DNA from: a bacterium
GTDB taxonomy: Bacteria; Vulcanimicrobiota; Xenobia; Xenobiales; Xenobiaceae
DNA length: 39,518 nucleotides
NCBI GenBank assembly: GCA_022839105.1
Contig: JALHDH010000043.1
Coordinates: 1 to 39,518, forward strand
Direction of reading: 5' to 3'
A program made the translations under genes and the position numbers. This document shows positions 8,076-16,199 of this stretch, piece by piece (within the stretch, counting starts at the first letter, position 1; every line of letters starts with the position of its first letter). The notes under the pieces are model-generated. The model searched no databases and was not told the DNA's origin. It was given only the letters and a program-made list of their open reading frames with translations.

Positions 8076-9331
8076 GCCGGCTCCGCCCGAAGGGCCTGAC
8101 CCTGCTGGAGACCTTGCTGGCCATCCTGCTGGTCTTCCTGGCCACTTCCCTCCTCTTGGGGGTCTTCGGCTCCGGACAGGACCTGGCCCTGCGGGGTCGG
8201 GAATACTCCGTCGCCACCCTTCTGGCCGGGAATCGGATGGAGGCCCTGCTCGCCAGCCCCCTGGATGAGGTGGAGCCGGGAAAGGGCGAGTATGCGGAGC
8301 CCTACCAGGGGTATTCCTGGGAGGTGGAGGTCCGGGATTTCGAGGGGGATCTCAAGATCCTCGAAGTCTCGGTCCTCTCGCCAAGAAGGGCGCGCTGCGT
8401 GCTGAACACCCTGCGCCGGACCAGCGAGTTCTTCGGGATTTCCTGCGATCCCTGGGCGGGTCGGGTCCTCTTCTGCGCGCCGGGAGACCCGGCGGTCCGG
8501 ATCCTCCAGGATGTTGGGGGCGCGGCTCCGGGCCCGATCCTGCCTTCCGGGTCTTCGCCCTCCCGGGCAGGCGGTCTGGCCGGAGCCCCCGGAGCCGGCT
8601 TCCTGTGGGTGGCCGACCCGGCCCGACGCAGCGTCCTGTACTTCAGGCAGGCCGGGACGGAGGACTTCCAGGAAGGCGAGAGCCTCTCCCTGGGGCCAGG
8701 AGCCGAGGCGGCCCGCCCCCGTTTCGCCGGACTGGCCACCGACCCGATGGCCAACCAACTCCTTCTCTCGGATCGGGCCAATCGGGCCCTGTGGATCCTG
8801 GCGGAACCGCCTCTGGGGGCCGAACGGGTCCGGGGCCCCTTCAGTCCCAGCGATCCGCCCCTGGGGACCCCCGCCGGAGTGGCCGTGGACGGCTCGGGTT
8901 CGGTGGTCTGGGTGGCCGACAGCGAGCACGGTTGCCTGCGTCAGCTCCTGCTTGGCGGCGGACCCCGGTCCGGCAAGGACTACGAGCCCGAACCCGGCGT
9001 CGGCTGGTGGAGCCGGGAGTGCTTCCGCCCCGAGGAGGGGATGGGTTCCCCTCAGGGGGTGGCGGTCAATCCCTGGAGCTCTGCGGTCCTGTGCGTCGAC
9101 GAGTCCAACCTGCACCTGCTCGACTTCGTCCCGGTGCCGGGAGGAGGGTTCGCCCGGATCTGGAGTCGCCGCCCCCTGCCGGGAGACCTGGTTCGGGCCC
9201 GTCCCTCGGGAATCTGCCTGGACCCGTATCGCAACGTGGTCTACGTGAACACCTGCAGCGATCAGGTCTGGAAGTGCACCCTGTCGGCGGCGGGGAGCTT
9301 CGAACCGATCCACGGAGGTCCGCCCAGATGA
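8072..9331 (+). CDS. pseudopilin (GspI-like) fused to a six-blade beta-propeller
   Basis: A 419-residue two-part protein. The start is the GTG at 8072, overlapping the previous stop (GTGA), with AGGGG a few nt upstream; an in-frame GTG at 8054 is possible. Residues 1-35 carry a canonical prepilin signal, RPKG then LTLLETLLAILLVF, with Glu at +5. Residues about 35-120 are a small pseudopilin head (ATLLAGNRMEALLASP, YSWEVEV), like GspI/PilV. From about residue 125 to the end there are six NHL/YVTN-like blades, for example FGISCDPWAGRVLFC, GVAVDGSGSVVWVADS and GICLDPYRNVVYVNT. A propeller on a minor pseudopilin would place a binding domain at the pilus or pseudopilus tip. The next gene starts within the stop codon. 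Confidence 0.8.
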   Translation: MSRLRPKGLTLLETLLAILLVFLATSLLLGVFGSGQDLALRGREYSVATLLAGNRMEALLASPLDEVEPGKGEYAEPYQGYSWEVEVRDFEGDLKILEVSVLSPRRARCVLNTLRRTSEFFGISCDPWAGRVLFCAPGDPAVRILQDVGGAAPGPILPSGSSPSRAGGLAGAPGAGFLWVADPARRSVLYFRQAGTEDFQEGESLSLGPGAEAARPRFAGLATDPMANQLLLSDRANRALWILAEPPLGAERVRGPFSPSDPPLGTPAGVAVDGSGSVVWVADSEHGCLRQLLLGGGPRSGKDYEPEPGVGWWSRECFRPEEGMGSPQGVAVNPWSSAVLCVDESNLHLLDFVPVPGGGFARIWSRRPLPGDLVRARPSGICLDPYRNVVYVNTCSDQVWKCTLSAAGSFEPIHGGPPR

Positions 9332-10404
9332 AGCGCTTCAAGGTGGGGTGGGGAGGGGGGCGACGGCGTCCCGGCCTGCGCGAGCGCTCGGTGGCCACGC
9401 GCCAGCTCGCCGTCATGATCGCCTCCGGGATGCCCCTGGAAAGAGCCGTCGGGGTCCTGGCCCGTCAGGAAGGGACTCCCCTTCTGGCCCGGGCCTGGCA
9501 GGAGGTGCACCTGAGCCTTCTTCAGGGGCGCACCCTCTCGCGGGGAATGGCCCGCCACAGCGAGATCTTCGGATTGCTGGAGGTGGGCCTGACCCGCGCC
9601 GGCGAAGCCTCCGGAGCCCTGGTGGCCATGTTCGGGCAACTGGCCAACCTCCAGGAACGGGAGGTCCACCTGCGCGAGCGGATCCGTTCCGCCCTGGCCT
9701 ATCCCTGCCTGGTCGCGGGGGTCGCCCTGGCCCTGGCGGGGCTCATGCTCGGACATGTCCTGCCGACCTTTCTCAACGGGGCCCTGCGCGGCGTCCAGGA
9801 CCTTCCCTGGATCACCCGGGTCCTGCTGGCCCTGACCGGTCTGGCCCGGGAGCCTGGAGTCTGGGCTCTCACGCTGGGGAGCGCCAGCCTGGGGATCCCT
9901 CTGGCCGGGATGCACCTGCAGACTCCGCACGGGGGCTTCCAGATCCAGAAGGCCCTCCTGGCGGCCCCCCTCCTGGGCGGGATCTGCCGCAAGCTGCTGA
10001 TGGTGCGCTTCTGTCGGACCCTGGCCACCCTGCTCTCCGGGTCCATGCCCATGGTGGGGGCCCTGCAGATCGCGGCCTCGGCCCTGGCCAACCGCCCCCT
10101 GGCCGAGGCCCTCGAGGAGGCCTGCGTCGATCTGGGGGAAGGGGTCAGCGTCTTCGAAGCCTTGGCGACCACCGACTTCTTTCCGCCGATGGTCCTGAGC
10201 ATGGTGGCGATCGGCGAAGAGACCGGCGATCTGGCCGGCCCGCTGCTGCGGCTGGCCGAATTCTACGAGCAGGACCTGGAACTCTCGCTGAACAGCCTCA
10301 CCTCGCTTCTGGAGCCGATGGTGGTCGGCGCGGTGGGGGGCTTCGTCGGCATCGTTCTGCTGGCTTTGTTCCTTCCCGTCTACCGGGTCCTGGTCACCCT
10401 GTGA
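9328..10404 (+). CDS. type II secretion/type IV pilus inner-membrane platform protein (GspF/PilC family)
   Basis: A 358-residue polytopic protein with two copies of the GspF domain (about residues 18-140 and 215-340). Each starts with the family pattern: RQLAVMIASGMPLERAVGVL, and FCRTLATLLSGSMPMVGAL in the second copy. Hydrophobic helices lie near residues 127-147, 180-197 and at the C-terminus (VVGAVGGFVGIVLLALFLPVY). EIFGLLEVGLTRAGEASG and MVLSMVAIGEETGDL are the conserved turn motifs of the two repeats. GspF/PilC recruits the assembly ATPase and drives pseudopilus polymerisation. The ATG overlaps the previous stop (ATGA) and has GGAGG 9 nt upstream. At 358 aa it is slightly short for the family (about 400). 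No GspE/PilB ATPase, secretin or prepilin peptidase gene lies in the window. Confidence 0.92.
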   Translation: MKRFKVGWGGGRRRPGLRERSVATRQLAVMIASGMPLERAVGVLARQEGTPLLARAWQEVHLSLLQGRTLSRGMARHSEIFGLLEVGLTRAGEASGALVAMFGQLANLQEREVHLRERIRSALAYPCLVAGVALALAGLMLGHVLPTFLNGALRGVQDLPWITRVLLALTGLAREPGVWALTLGSASLGIPLAGMHLQTPHGGFQIQKALLAAPLLGGICRKLLMVRFCRTLATLLSGSMPMVGALQIAASALANRPLAEALEEACVDLGEGVSVFEALATTDFFPPMVLSMVAIGEETGDLAGPLLRLAEFYEQDLELSLNSLTSLLEPMVVGAVGGFVGIVLLALFLPVYRVLVTL

Positions 10405-10411
10405 GAAGCCC

Positions 10412-11284
10412 ATGTCTGAGCGCATCCTGATCCTGGAAGAAGATATCAGCCTGCGGGAGGTCCTGGTGGAGGTCCTCGAGGAGGAGGGCTTCGAGGTCCG
10501 CGCGATCGGCCAGATCCGGCAGATCTTCGGGAACCCCCAAGAAACCCCCGACCTGCTGCTGGCCGGGACCCGGGCCCTGGGTCCTCAGGGATGGAAGAGC
10601 CTGGCGGCCCTCAAGAAGGCCCATCCCTCGCTGCGGGTCGTGCTGCTGGCCTCCTGCCATCCCAGGGCGGCCCGGGTGCCGGAGTCCCTTCCTCCACCCG
10701 ACGGATGCCTCCATAAACCCTTCGAGCTTTCGGAGTTGCAGAGGATGGTGCGCCGGGTCCTGCGACGAGGCCGGGCCGCGGAGGCCTGCGACCGGCTCCT
10801 GGGCCGCTTTTTGTCGGGGTCGAAGGAGTTGACCCGGCAGGTGGTCCGGGTCCGCATGCGGGAACTGGAATCCGATCGGGATCGCCTCTATCTGCGCTAT
10901 CTGGCCGAAGTGCGCTCGGGCACCCTGCAGGCCGGTCCAGCCCTGGAGTTGTGGGATCGTCTGGAGGATCTGGAGTGCTTGCGGCAACGAGCGCTCGCCA
11001 CCGAGCCTGTGGATCTGGAAGGACTTCGCGCGGGTTATCGCTTCGTGGCCGATCTGGTGCTGGCCAAGGGGCGGGCCGCCCCGCTCCCGCCGACGGTCCC
11101 GCGTGAGCCCGGTCGGGTGCCCCGGAAGGTCTTCGCGGACCTCTATGGGCGCCTCAAGAGAGGCGAAATTTCGGCCGATCAGTTGAAGGAGGCCCCGCGC
11201 CTGAGGATGCGAGGTCCTGGCGAGAAGGAGGGCTCGGCGGGCGAGCAGGCCTTGTGTCGGGCGCTGTGGGGGCCTGGGGACTGA
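10412..11284 (+). CDS. degenerate receiver-domain protein with helical C-terminus
   Basis: A 290-residue protein. Residues 1-118 match a response-regulator receiver: the acidic pocket LEED (8-11), helix LREVLVEVLEEEGFEV, and the conserved lysine in HKPFEL (Lys102). The phospho-acceptor position is not Asp: the strand reads PDLLLAGTRALGPQG, putting Gly52 where Asp is expected. Phosphorylation at the usual site is therefore unlikely and the domain probably acts as a protein-interaction module. Residues about 120-290 are charged helices with no domain I recognise. It starts 7 nt after the gspF-like gene, so it belongs to the pseudopilin operon and may regulate or localise that machine. Confidence 0.72.
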   Translation: MSERILILEEDISLREVLVEVLEEEGFEVRAIGQIRQIFGNPQETPDLLLAGTRALGPQGWKSLAALKKAHPSLRVVLLASCHPRAARVPESLPPPDGCLHKPFELSELQRMVRRVLRRGRAAEACDRLLGRFLSGSKELTRQVVRVRMRELESDRDRLYLRYLAEVRSGTLQAGPALELWDRLEDLECLRQRALATEPVDLEGLRAGYRFVADLVLAKGRAAPLPPTVPREPGRVPRKVFADLYGRLKRGEISADQLKEAPRLRMRGPGEKEGSAGEQALCRALWGPGD

Positions 11285-11323
11285 TCGGGAGGGGGGCGGT
11301 CGGACGCACAGAACTGCTGGAGC

Positions 11324-12136
11324 GTGGGCCTTCTCACGTCGATCCGTGATTGGATGCATGAAGAATACCGTCAGGCCTATGTCCTGGGGACGGGCCTCCT
11401 GGCCCTGGGGCTCTGGGCCGCCGATCCCCAGGGGCGGGCAGGCCTGGGGCTGGGAGCCTGGATCCTGGCCCTGGCCCTGGGCGCCCTCCTCGAACCCTGC
11501 GTGGACGTGGCCAGCCAGCGCTATGGCCGGGTCCTGTCCCGGGGGCCTGCGGACCGGTCCGTTCTGGCCCTGACCTTCGACGATGGGCCCGCTCCGCCCC
11601 ACACGGACCGGATCCTCGAGGTCCTGGCCCGTGAGAAGGTGCCGGCCGCCTTCTTCTGTCTGGGGCGGGATGCGGCCCGCCATCCCGAACTGGTGCGTCG
11701 GATGCAACGGGAAGGTCATCTGGTGGGAAGCCACACCCAGAACCACGCCAACCTGCTCTTCTGTCTTCCCGGCCGCTCGCGCCGGGAGATCCTCGAAGGG
11801 CAGGCCAGCATGGCCCGGATTCTCGGCCAGGAGCCCCGCTGGTTCCGCCCTCCGTTCGGGATGAGGACCCCCTGGACCGTGCGCCAGGCCCGGGACCTTG
11901 GGATGACCACCGCGCTGTGGTCGAATTGCCCTCGTGACTGGCAGCTTCCCGGCGCCGAGGTCCTGGCCCGGCGGGTGGTGGATCGGGCCCGCCCGGGCGA
12001 CGTGGTCCTGCTGCACGATGGGGGAGGAGATCGCAGCCAGACCGTCCAGGCCCTGGAAATCCTGATTCCGGAGCTGCGCCGGAAGGGATTCGAGTTCGTC
12101 CGCCTGGATGCCCTGGCCGACGAGTCCCGGCCCTGA
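11324..12136 (+). CDS. membrane-anchored polysaccharide deacetylase (NodB homology domain)
   Basis: A 270-residue carbohydrate esterase family 4 protein. Two hydrophobic segments (about residues 18-32 and 42-58) anchor the N-terminus. The NodB domain follows, with TFDDGP at 84-89 (Asp86 catalytic base, Asp87 metal ligand), SHTQNH (His137 and His141, metal ligands), RPPFG (175-179) and a C-terminal DVVLLHDG with the catalytic His. It probably removes N- or O-acetyl groups from peptidoglycan or another envelope glycan. The GTG at 11324 keeps the first membrane helix. The ATG at 11354 is an alternative; neither has a strong ribosome-binding site. It lies 39 nt after the receiver gene and is followed by a hairpin, so it probably ends that operon. 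Confidence 0.85.
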   Translation: MGLLTSIRDWMHEEYRQAYVLGTGLLALGLWAADPQGRAGLGLGAWILALALGALLEPCVDVASQRYGRVLSRGPADRSVLALTFDDGPAPPHTDRILEVLAREKVPAAFFCLGRDAARHPELVRRMQREGHLVGSHTQNHANLLFCLPGRSRREILEGQASMARILGQEPRWFRPPFGMRTPWTVRQARDLGMTTALWSNCPRDWQLPGAEVLARRVVDRARPGDVVLLHDGGGDRSQTVQALEILIPELRRKGFEFVRLDALADESRP

Positions 12137-12145
12137 GTCCGAGGA

Positions 12146-12163
12146 CGGGTCTTCCTGGACCCG
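12146..12163 (+). terminator. hairpin just after the deacetylase stop
   Basis: CGGGTC (12146-12151) and GACCCG (12158-12163) pair around a 6-nt loop, starting 10 nt after the stop codon. No T-run follows. It is a plausible weak terminator or 3'-end stabilising element for the pseudopilin/deacetylase operon. Confidence 0.4.
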
Positions 12164-12189
12164 GGCACGGGAGAGCGGCCGGCGCCGCC

Positions 12190-12253
12190 CGGACGGGTCC
12201 TGCCCGGTGAGCGGAACCGGCCAGGAGAACGCCCATTCGGCAGGACCCGTCCG
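12190..12253. repeat. 15-bp perfect inverted repeat upstream of mutL
   Basis: The 15 bases at 12190-12204 (CGGACGGGTCCTGCC) recur as an exact reverse complement at 12239-12253, with a 34-nt loop that itself contains CCGGT...ACCGG. Together with the smaller hairpin at 12146-12163 and the 14-bp palindrome at 12268-12281, it makes the 170-nt gap before mutL highly structured. It could be a terminator for the upstream operon or a leader element for mutL. Confidence 0.55.
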
Positions 12254-12306
12254 AGCCGATCCTGAAACGCCGCGCGCGGCGGGGCCTTCCCTCGCCAGGA
12301 GGCAGC

Positions 12307-14100
12307 TTGACGAGGGTTCGGATCCTGGAAAAGAGCGTGGCCGAGCGGATCGCCGCCGGCGAGGTGGTCGAGCGTCCGGTCTCGATCGTCAAGGAGTTGG
12401 TGGAGAACTCCTTGGACGCCGCGGCCTCGCGGATCACCATCGAGCTTCAGGGGGGCGGTTCGACGCTGATCCGGGTCAGCGACGACGGGCACGGGATGTC
12501 CGAGGCGGACCTGCGTCTGGCAGTCCAGCGCTTCGCCACTTCCAAGATCCGCCAGTGGGAGGACCTCGACGAGCTGCTCACCCTGGGCTTCCGCGGCGAG
12601 GCGCTGCCCAGCATCGCCGCCGTGGCCCGGGTCGAGATCCAGACCTGCGAGCCCGACGCCGAGCATGGGACCGAGCTGCGCATCGAGGGCTCCGAGACCC
12701 TGCGCGTGGCCCCCGTGGCCGGGGTGCCCGGGACCCGGATCACGGTTCGGGACCTCTTCTTCAACACGCCGGCCCGGCGCAAGTTCCTGCGCAGCCCGGC
12801 TGCCGAGACCGCGCAGGTGGTGGACCTGGTGGGCCGCCTGGCAGCCGCCTGGCCGGAGGTCCATTTCCGGCTCTCCTCCAACGGCAAGGAGCTGCTCAGC
12901 TTCCCGGCCGGGTTGCCGGCCAGCGAACGGCTCTCGCGGATCTGGAAGGTGCCCGCCGAGAGGCTCATCCCCATCCAGGGCCAGGGAGAGGGCCTGCAGG
13001 TCGACGGCCTGGTGGCCTTGCCCCCCGAGGCGCGCAGCACCCGCGCAGCCCAGATCTTCTTGATGAACGGGCGGGTCATCCGCTCGAATTCCCTGTCCCA
13101 GGCCCTGCAGGAGGGGTTCTCGCCCTTGCTGGAGAGGGGGCGCTTTCCGGTCGGTCTGGTCCGCCTGACGGTCGACCCCTCCCAGGTGGACGTGAACGTG
13201 CACCCCACCAAGCTGGAGGTTCGTTTCGCCCGGCCCCGACCGGTCTTCAGCACCCTGTTCCGGGCCGTCTCCAGCGCCTTGGAGACGCGCGGCGCCGATT
13301 CGGTCCGGCCGCGGCACCTGGAACGGGCCCTCTCCCCCGAGCCTCAGGCCCCCTCCGGGGTTGGCGCCTGGTCCCCCGCAGGCCGTTCGATTCCCCCCCC
13401 GCCAAGGGTTCCCCCGCCGCCGACCCAGGCGGTCCTGGAGTTCCTGCGTCCCCTGCAGGAGGAGGCTTCTCCGGGACCTGGGGACCCCAGGCGTTCCGAT
13501 CGGGTCGGCGAGCCGGTGCGAGCTCGCTTCGTCCCCCTGGCCCAGCTCCACCAGACCTTCCTCGTCGGCCTGGTGGACGGCGAACTGTGGGTGATCGACC
13601 AGCACACGGCCCACGAGAGGGTCAACTACGAGCGCCTGGGGCATCTGGCCCCCATGGGAGAGTGCTCGCAGGGCCTGCTGGTTCCCGAGGTCCTGGAGTT
13701 CCCTCCGACGCTGGCCGAGTTCCTGGCTGGCCACCTGGAGGATTTCCGGGGACTCGGTTTCGAGGTCGAGCCCTTCGGAGGGGATGCCTTCCAGTTGAGG
13801 GGAGTGCCCGCAGGCCTGCCTGCCCGACGCGTCCAGGAGGCTTTCCGGGCCCTGGTCGAGGAGGCTGCCGAGGGCGCGGTGAGCGTGCGTGGCAGCGTGC
13901 CGGAGGCCTTTCGCGAGAGATTGCGGGCGATGGTCAGTTGCAAGGCGGCCGTGAAGGCCGGGGATCCGCTCACCCACGCCGAGATGACGCGCCTGGTGCA
14001 CGACATGCTCGAGGTCGAGCACTCCAATTACTGCCCACACGGGCGCCCCACCCGGATCCTCCTGGATCGCCGCGCCCTCGAGCGGCTCTTCCATCGATGA
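12307..14100 (+). CDS. mutL: DNA mismatch repair protein MutL
   Basis: A 597-residue GHKL ATPase that couples MutS mismatch recognition to strand incision. The N-terminus shows IAAGEVVERP, ELVENSLDAA (ATP/Mg-binding Glu and Asn), DDGHGM, FATSKI and GFRGEALPSI. A proline-rich linker (about residues 340-385) joins the C-terminal domain, which carries an endonuclease-type motif, DQHTAHERVNYE (residues 431-442), a SCKAAVKAGD motif and a CPHGRP zinc-site motif. The third motif residue after DQ-His is Thr rather than Ala. The start is a TTG at 12307 with AGGAGG 4 nt upstream; no ATG fits. The 3' end overlaps miaA by ATGA. No mutS lies in the window. Confidence 0.96.
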   Translation: MTRVRILEKSVAERIAAGEVVERPVSIVKELVENSLDAAASRITIELQGGGSTLIRVSDDGHGMSEADLRLAVQRFATSKIRQWEDLDELLTLGFRGEALPSIAAVARVEIQTCEPDAEHGTELRIEGSETLRVAPVAGVPGTRITVRDLFFNTPARRKFLRSPAAETAQVVDLVGRLAAAWPEVHFRLSSNGKELLSFPAGLPASERLSRIWKVPAERLIPIQGQGEGLQVDGLVALPPEARSTRAAQIFLMNGRVIRSNSLSQALQEGFSPLLERGRFPVGLVRLTVDPSQVDVNVHPTKLEVRFARPRPVFSTLFRAVSSALETRGADSVRPRHLERALSPEPQAPSGVGAWSPAGRSIPPPPRVPPPPTQAVLEFLRPLQEEASPGPGDPRRSDRVGEPVRARFVPLAQLHQTFLVGLVDGELWVIDQHTAHERVNYERLGHLAPMGECSQGLLVPEVLEFPPTLAEFLAGHLEDFRGLGFEVEPFGGDAFQLRGVPAGLPARRVQEAFRALVEEAAEGAVSVRGSVPEAFRERLRAMVSCKAAVKAGDPLTHAEMTRLVHDMLEVEHSNYCPHGRPTRILLDRRALERLFHR

Positions 14101-15173
14101 AGGGGCCCGTGGTGGCGATCATGGGCCCGACCGCCTCAGGGAAGTCCTCGCTGGCCCTGGCCCTGGCCGAGCGTCTGGGGGGCGAGATCCTCAGCGCGGA
14201 TTCGGCCCAGGTCTACCGCGGCCTGGACGTGGGCACCGCCAAGCCCACTCCGCAGGAACGGGCCCGCATCCCCCATCATCTGCTGGATCTGCGCGATCCC
14301 GACCAGGGTTTCAGCCTGGCGGATTTCCTGAGGCTGGCCGGGCCTGCCCTGGAGGAGATCCAGACCCGCGGGCGCCTGCCCCTGCTGGTCGGAGGGACGG
14401 GGCTGTACCTCCGCGGTCTCCTGGAGGGGTACACCCTGGTAGAGGTCCCCCCGAACCCCGAACTGCGCGCCAGGCTCGAAGCCCTTCAAACCGAGGTCCT
14501 GCTGACCGATCTGCAGGCCCGGGACCCCGAGACGGCAGAAAGGGTGGACCCCCGCAACCGCCGTCGGTTGATTCGGGCCCTGGAGGTCTGCATCCAGACG
14601 GGGCGCGCCTTCTCCGAGATCAGCCGCCGGGTGCCTCCGGAACATCCCCGCCTGAAGCTGGGCCTGAGGGTTCCCCGGGCGGTGCTGACCGAGCGCATCG
14701 ATCGGCGCCTGGAGGCGATGGTCGAGTCCGGATGGGTGGAGGAGGTGCGCTTCCTGGTCGAGAAGGGATGGGGCCCCTGTCTGCGCCACCTTCGAATCCT
14801 GGGCTATCGCGAGATCCTCGACGTGGTCGAGGGGCAAAGACCCCTTCAGGAGGCCCTGGAGGAGATCCGTCTGGCCACCCGCCGCTACGCCCGGCGCCAG
14901 GAGACCTGGCTTCGAGCCGAGCCCGGGCTGGAGTGGATCGACTTCAGTCCGGACTCTTTGACGGGGAGGACCCGCTCGTGCAGCCAGCACCCGGTCTTCG
15001 CGACCGGACAGCATCCTGGGACGGACCGCAAGACCCGCCCGCCGAGAGAAGGAATCCACCGTGCAGTTGAATCTTCAGGACGCGTTCCTCGCAGCCCTCA
15101 AGAAGGAGGGCCAGGTCGCCGTGATCTATCTGGCCAAGGGAGTCCAGCTCAAGGGATATCTCCGAGGCTTTGA
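14097..15173 (+). CDS. miaA: tRNA dimethylallyltransferase MiaA with C-terminal extension
   Basis: A 358-residue enzyme that adds a dimethylallyl group to A37 of tRNAs reading UNN codons. Seen: P-loop GPTASGKSSLA (10-20), LSADSAQVYRGLDVGTAKP (substrate and DMAPP site), GGTGLYLRGLL, and the C-terminal ILGYREI and ATRRYARRQETW motifs. The core ends near residue 283, the normal family end. A 75-residue basic, proline-rich extension follows, the last 37 residues overlapping hfq in another frame. It starts within the mutL stop (ATGA) and precedes hfq, the order seen in many bacteria. The extension looks like run-on into hfq rather than a domain. Confidence 0.95.
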   Translation: MKGPVVAIMGPTASGKSSLALALAERLGGEILSADSAQVYRGLDVGTAKPTPQERARIPHHLLDLRDPDQGFSLADFLRLAGPALEEIQTRGRLPLLVGGTGLYLRGLLEGYTLVEVPPNPELRARLEALQTEVLLTDLQARDPETAERVDPRNRRRLIRALEVCIQTGRAFSEISRRVPPEHPRLKLGLRVPRAVLTERIDRRLEAMVESGWVEEVRFLVEKGWGPCLRHLRILGYREILDVVEGQRPLQEALEEIRLATRRYARRQETWLRAEPGLEWIDFSPDSLTGRTRSCSQHPVFATGQHPGTDRKTRPPREGIHRAVESSGRVPRSPQEGGPGRRDLSGQGSPAQGISPRL

Positions 15174-15339
15174 CAACTTCACGGTCTTTCTGGAGGACAC
15201 CGAGGGGCGTCTGAACATGATCTACAAGCACTCGATCACGACCGTCACCCCCAGCCGCCCCATGAACCAGGCCTTCATGAGCGAGGCCTTCGGGGCCGTC
15301 GCTGCGGCGCGCTCGAATTCTCCGGCGGGTCGGCCATGA
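15061..15339 (+). CDS. hfq: RNA chaperone Hfq
   Basis: A 92-residue Sm-like protein that forms a hexameric ring and pairs small RNAs with mRNAs. The N-terminal part matches Hfq: LQDAFLAALKKE (residues 5-16), VIYLAKGVQLKGYLRGFDNFTVFLE (Sm1), and the YKHSITTVTPSRP Sm2 signature (family YKHAISTV). The last 25 residues are a short tail. The start is a GTG at 15061 with AAGGA about 8 nt upstream. The gene begins inside the 3' part of the miaA frame and ends in an ATGA overlap with dapF, so it sits in a tightly coupled mutL-miaA-hfq-dapF run. Confidence 0.95.
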   Translation: MQLNLQDAFLAALKKEGQVAVIYLAKGVQLKGYLRGFDNFTVFLEDTEGRLNMIYKHSITTVTPSRPMNQAFMSEAFGAVAAARSNSPAGRP

Positions 15340-16199
15340 GCGCAGGGGGGCGGCTTCCCCTGCCCTTCTGGAAGTGGGAGGGCCTGGGCAACGACTTCGT
15401 CCTGACCCTGGCCCCGGAGGGGCCGCCTTCCTCGGCAGAGGCCCTGGCTCGAGAGGTCTGTGATCGTCACCGCGGGGTCGGGGCCGATGGTCTGGTCTTC
15501 GTGATCCCGCGGGCCGAGGGGCCGGGCATGGAGATCTACAACGCCGACGGCTCCCTGGCGCAGATGTGCGGCAACGCCATCCGTTGCGTAGCCGGCCTGG
15601 GTCGGCGTGAGGGGCTCTTCACCGGAGACCGGGCCGAGATCTCCACCCGCAGCGGCTCTCGCGCCGTGCGCATCCTGGCCTCTCCGGACCCCTGGGTGGT
15701 CGAGGTGGACATGGGTGAACCCCAGGTCCTGGAGGGCCCCGGGTTCCTCATGCTCGACGAGCTGGTGCGCCCTTGCGCCACGCTCTCGCTGGGCAATCCC
15801 CATCGGGTGGTCTTCGTCGAGGACCTCGAGGCCGTCCAGGTCGAGCGCCACGGTCCGGTCCTGGAGCGTCGCCATCCCCAGGGCTTGAACGTCGAATTCG
15901 TCGAGGTCCTGGCAGCCGACCACCTGGCGGTCCGGGTCTGGGAGCGGGGCGTCGGAATCACCCTGGCCTGTGGGACCGGTGCCTGCGCCGCCCTGGTGGC
16001 CTCGGCCATGGCCGGCCTGACCGGGCGCAAGGCCCGGGTGGATCTCCCCGGGGGGACCTTGCAGGTGGACTGGCAGGAGGACGGGCGGGTGCGCCTGATC
16101 GGGCCCGCCCGGCAGATCTTCCGAGGGGAATGGAGGCCGGATGCCGACCGACCTTCCCGCAAGCTCGATCCGTCTGAACCTCAAGGAGGTGGCAATTGA
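15336..16199 (+). CDS. dapF: diaminopimelate epimerase DapF
   Basis: A 287-residue PLP-independent epimerase converting LL- to meso-diaminopimelate for lysine and peptidoglycan synthesis. The two catalytic cysteines are visible: Cys78 in NADGSLAQMCGNAIRC and Cys212 in ITLACGTGACA. FWKWEGLGNDFVL is the N-terminal family signature (usually FTKMHGLGNDF), and SLGNPHRVVF carries the substrate-binding Asn. The length is normal. The ATG overlaps the hfq stop and the 3' end overlaps the next start (TTGA). The final 20 or so residues are a polar tail. Confidence 0.97.
   Translation: MSAGGRLPLPFWKWEGLGNDFVLTLAPEGPPSSAEALAREVCDRHRGVGADGLVFVIPRAEGPGMEIYNADGSLAQMCGNAIRCVAGLGRREGLFTGDRAEISTRSGSRAVRILASPDPWVVEVDMGEPQVLEGPGFLMLDELVRPCATLSLGNPHRVVFVEDLEAVQVERHGPVLERRHPQGLNVEFVEVLAADHLAVRVWERGVGITLACGTGACAALVASAMAGLTGRKARVDLPGGTLQVDWQEDGRVRLIGPARQIFRGEWRPDADRPSRKLDPSEPQGGGN

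Noticed and set aside
12108..14096. Long plus-strand frame running through mutL into miaA
   Set aside because: Only the part from the ATG at 14097 resembles a protein (MiaA); the rest is an out-of-frame reading of mutL.
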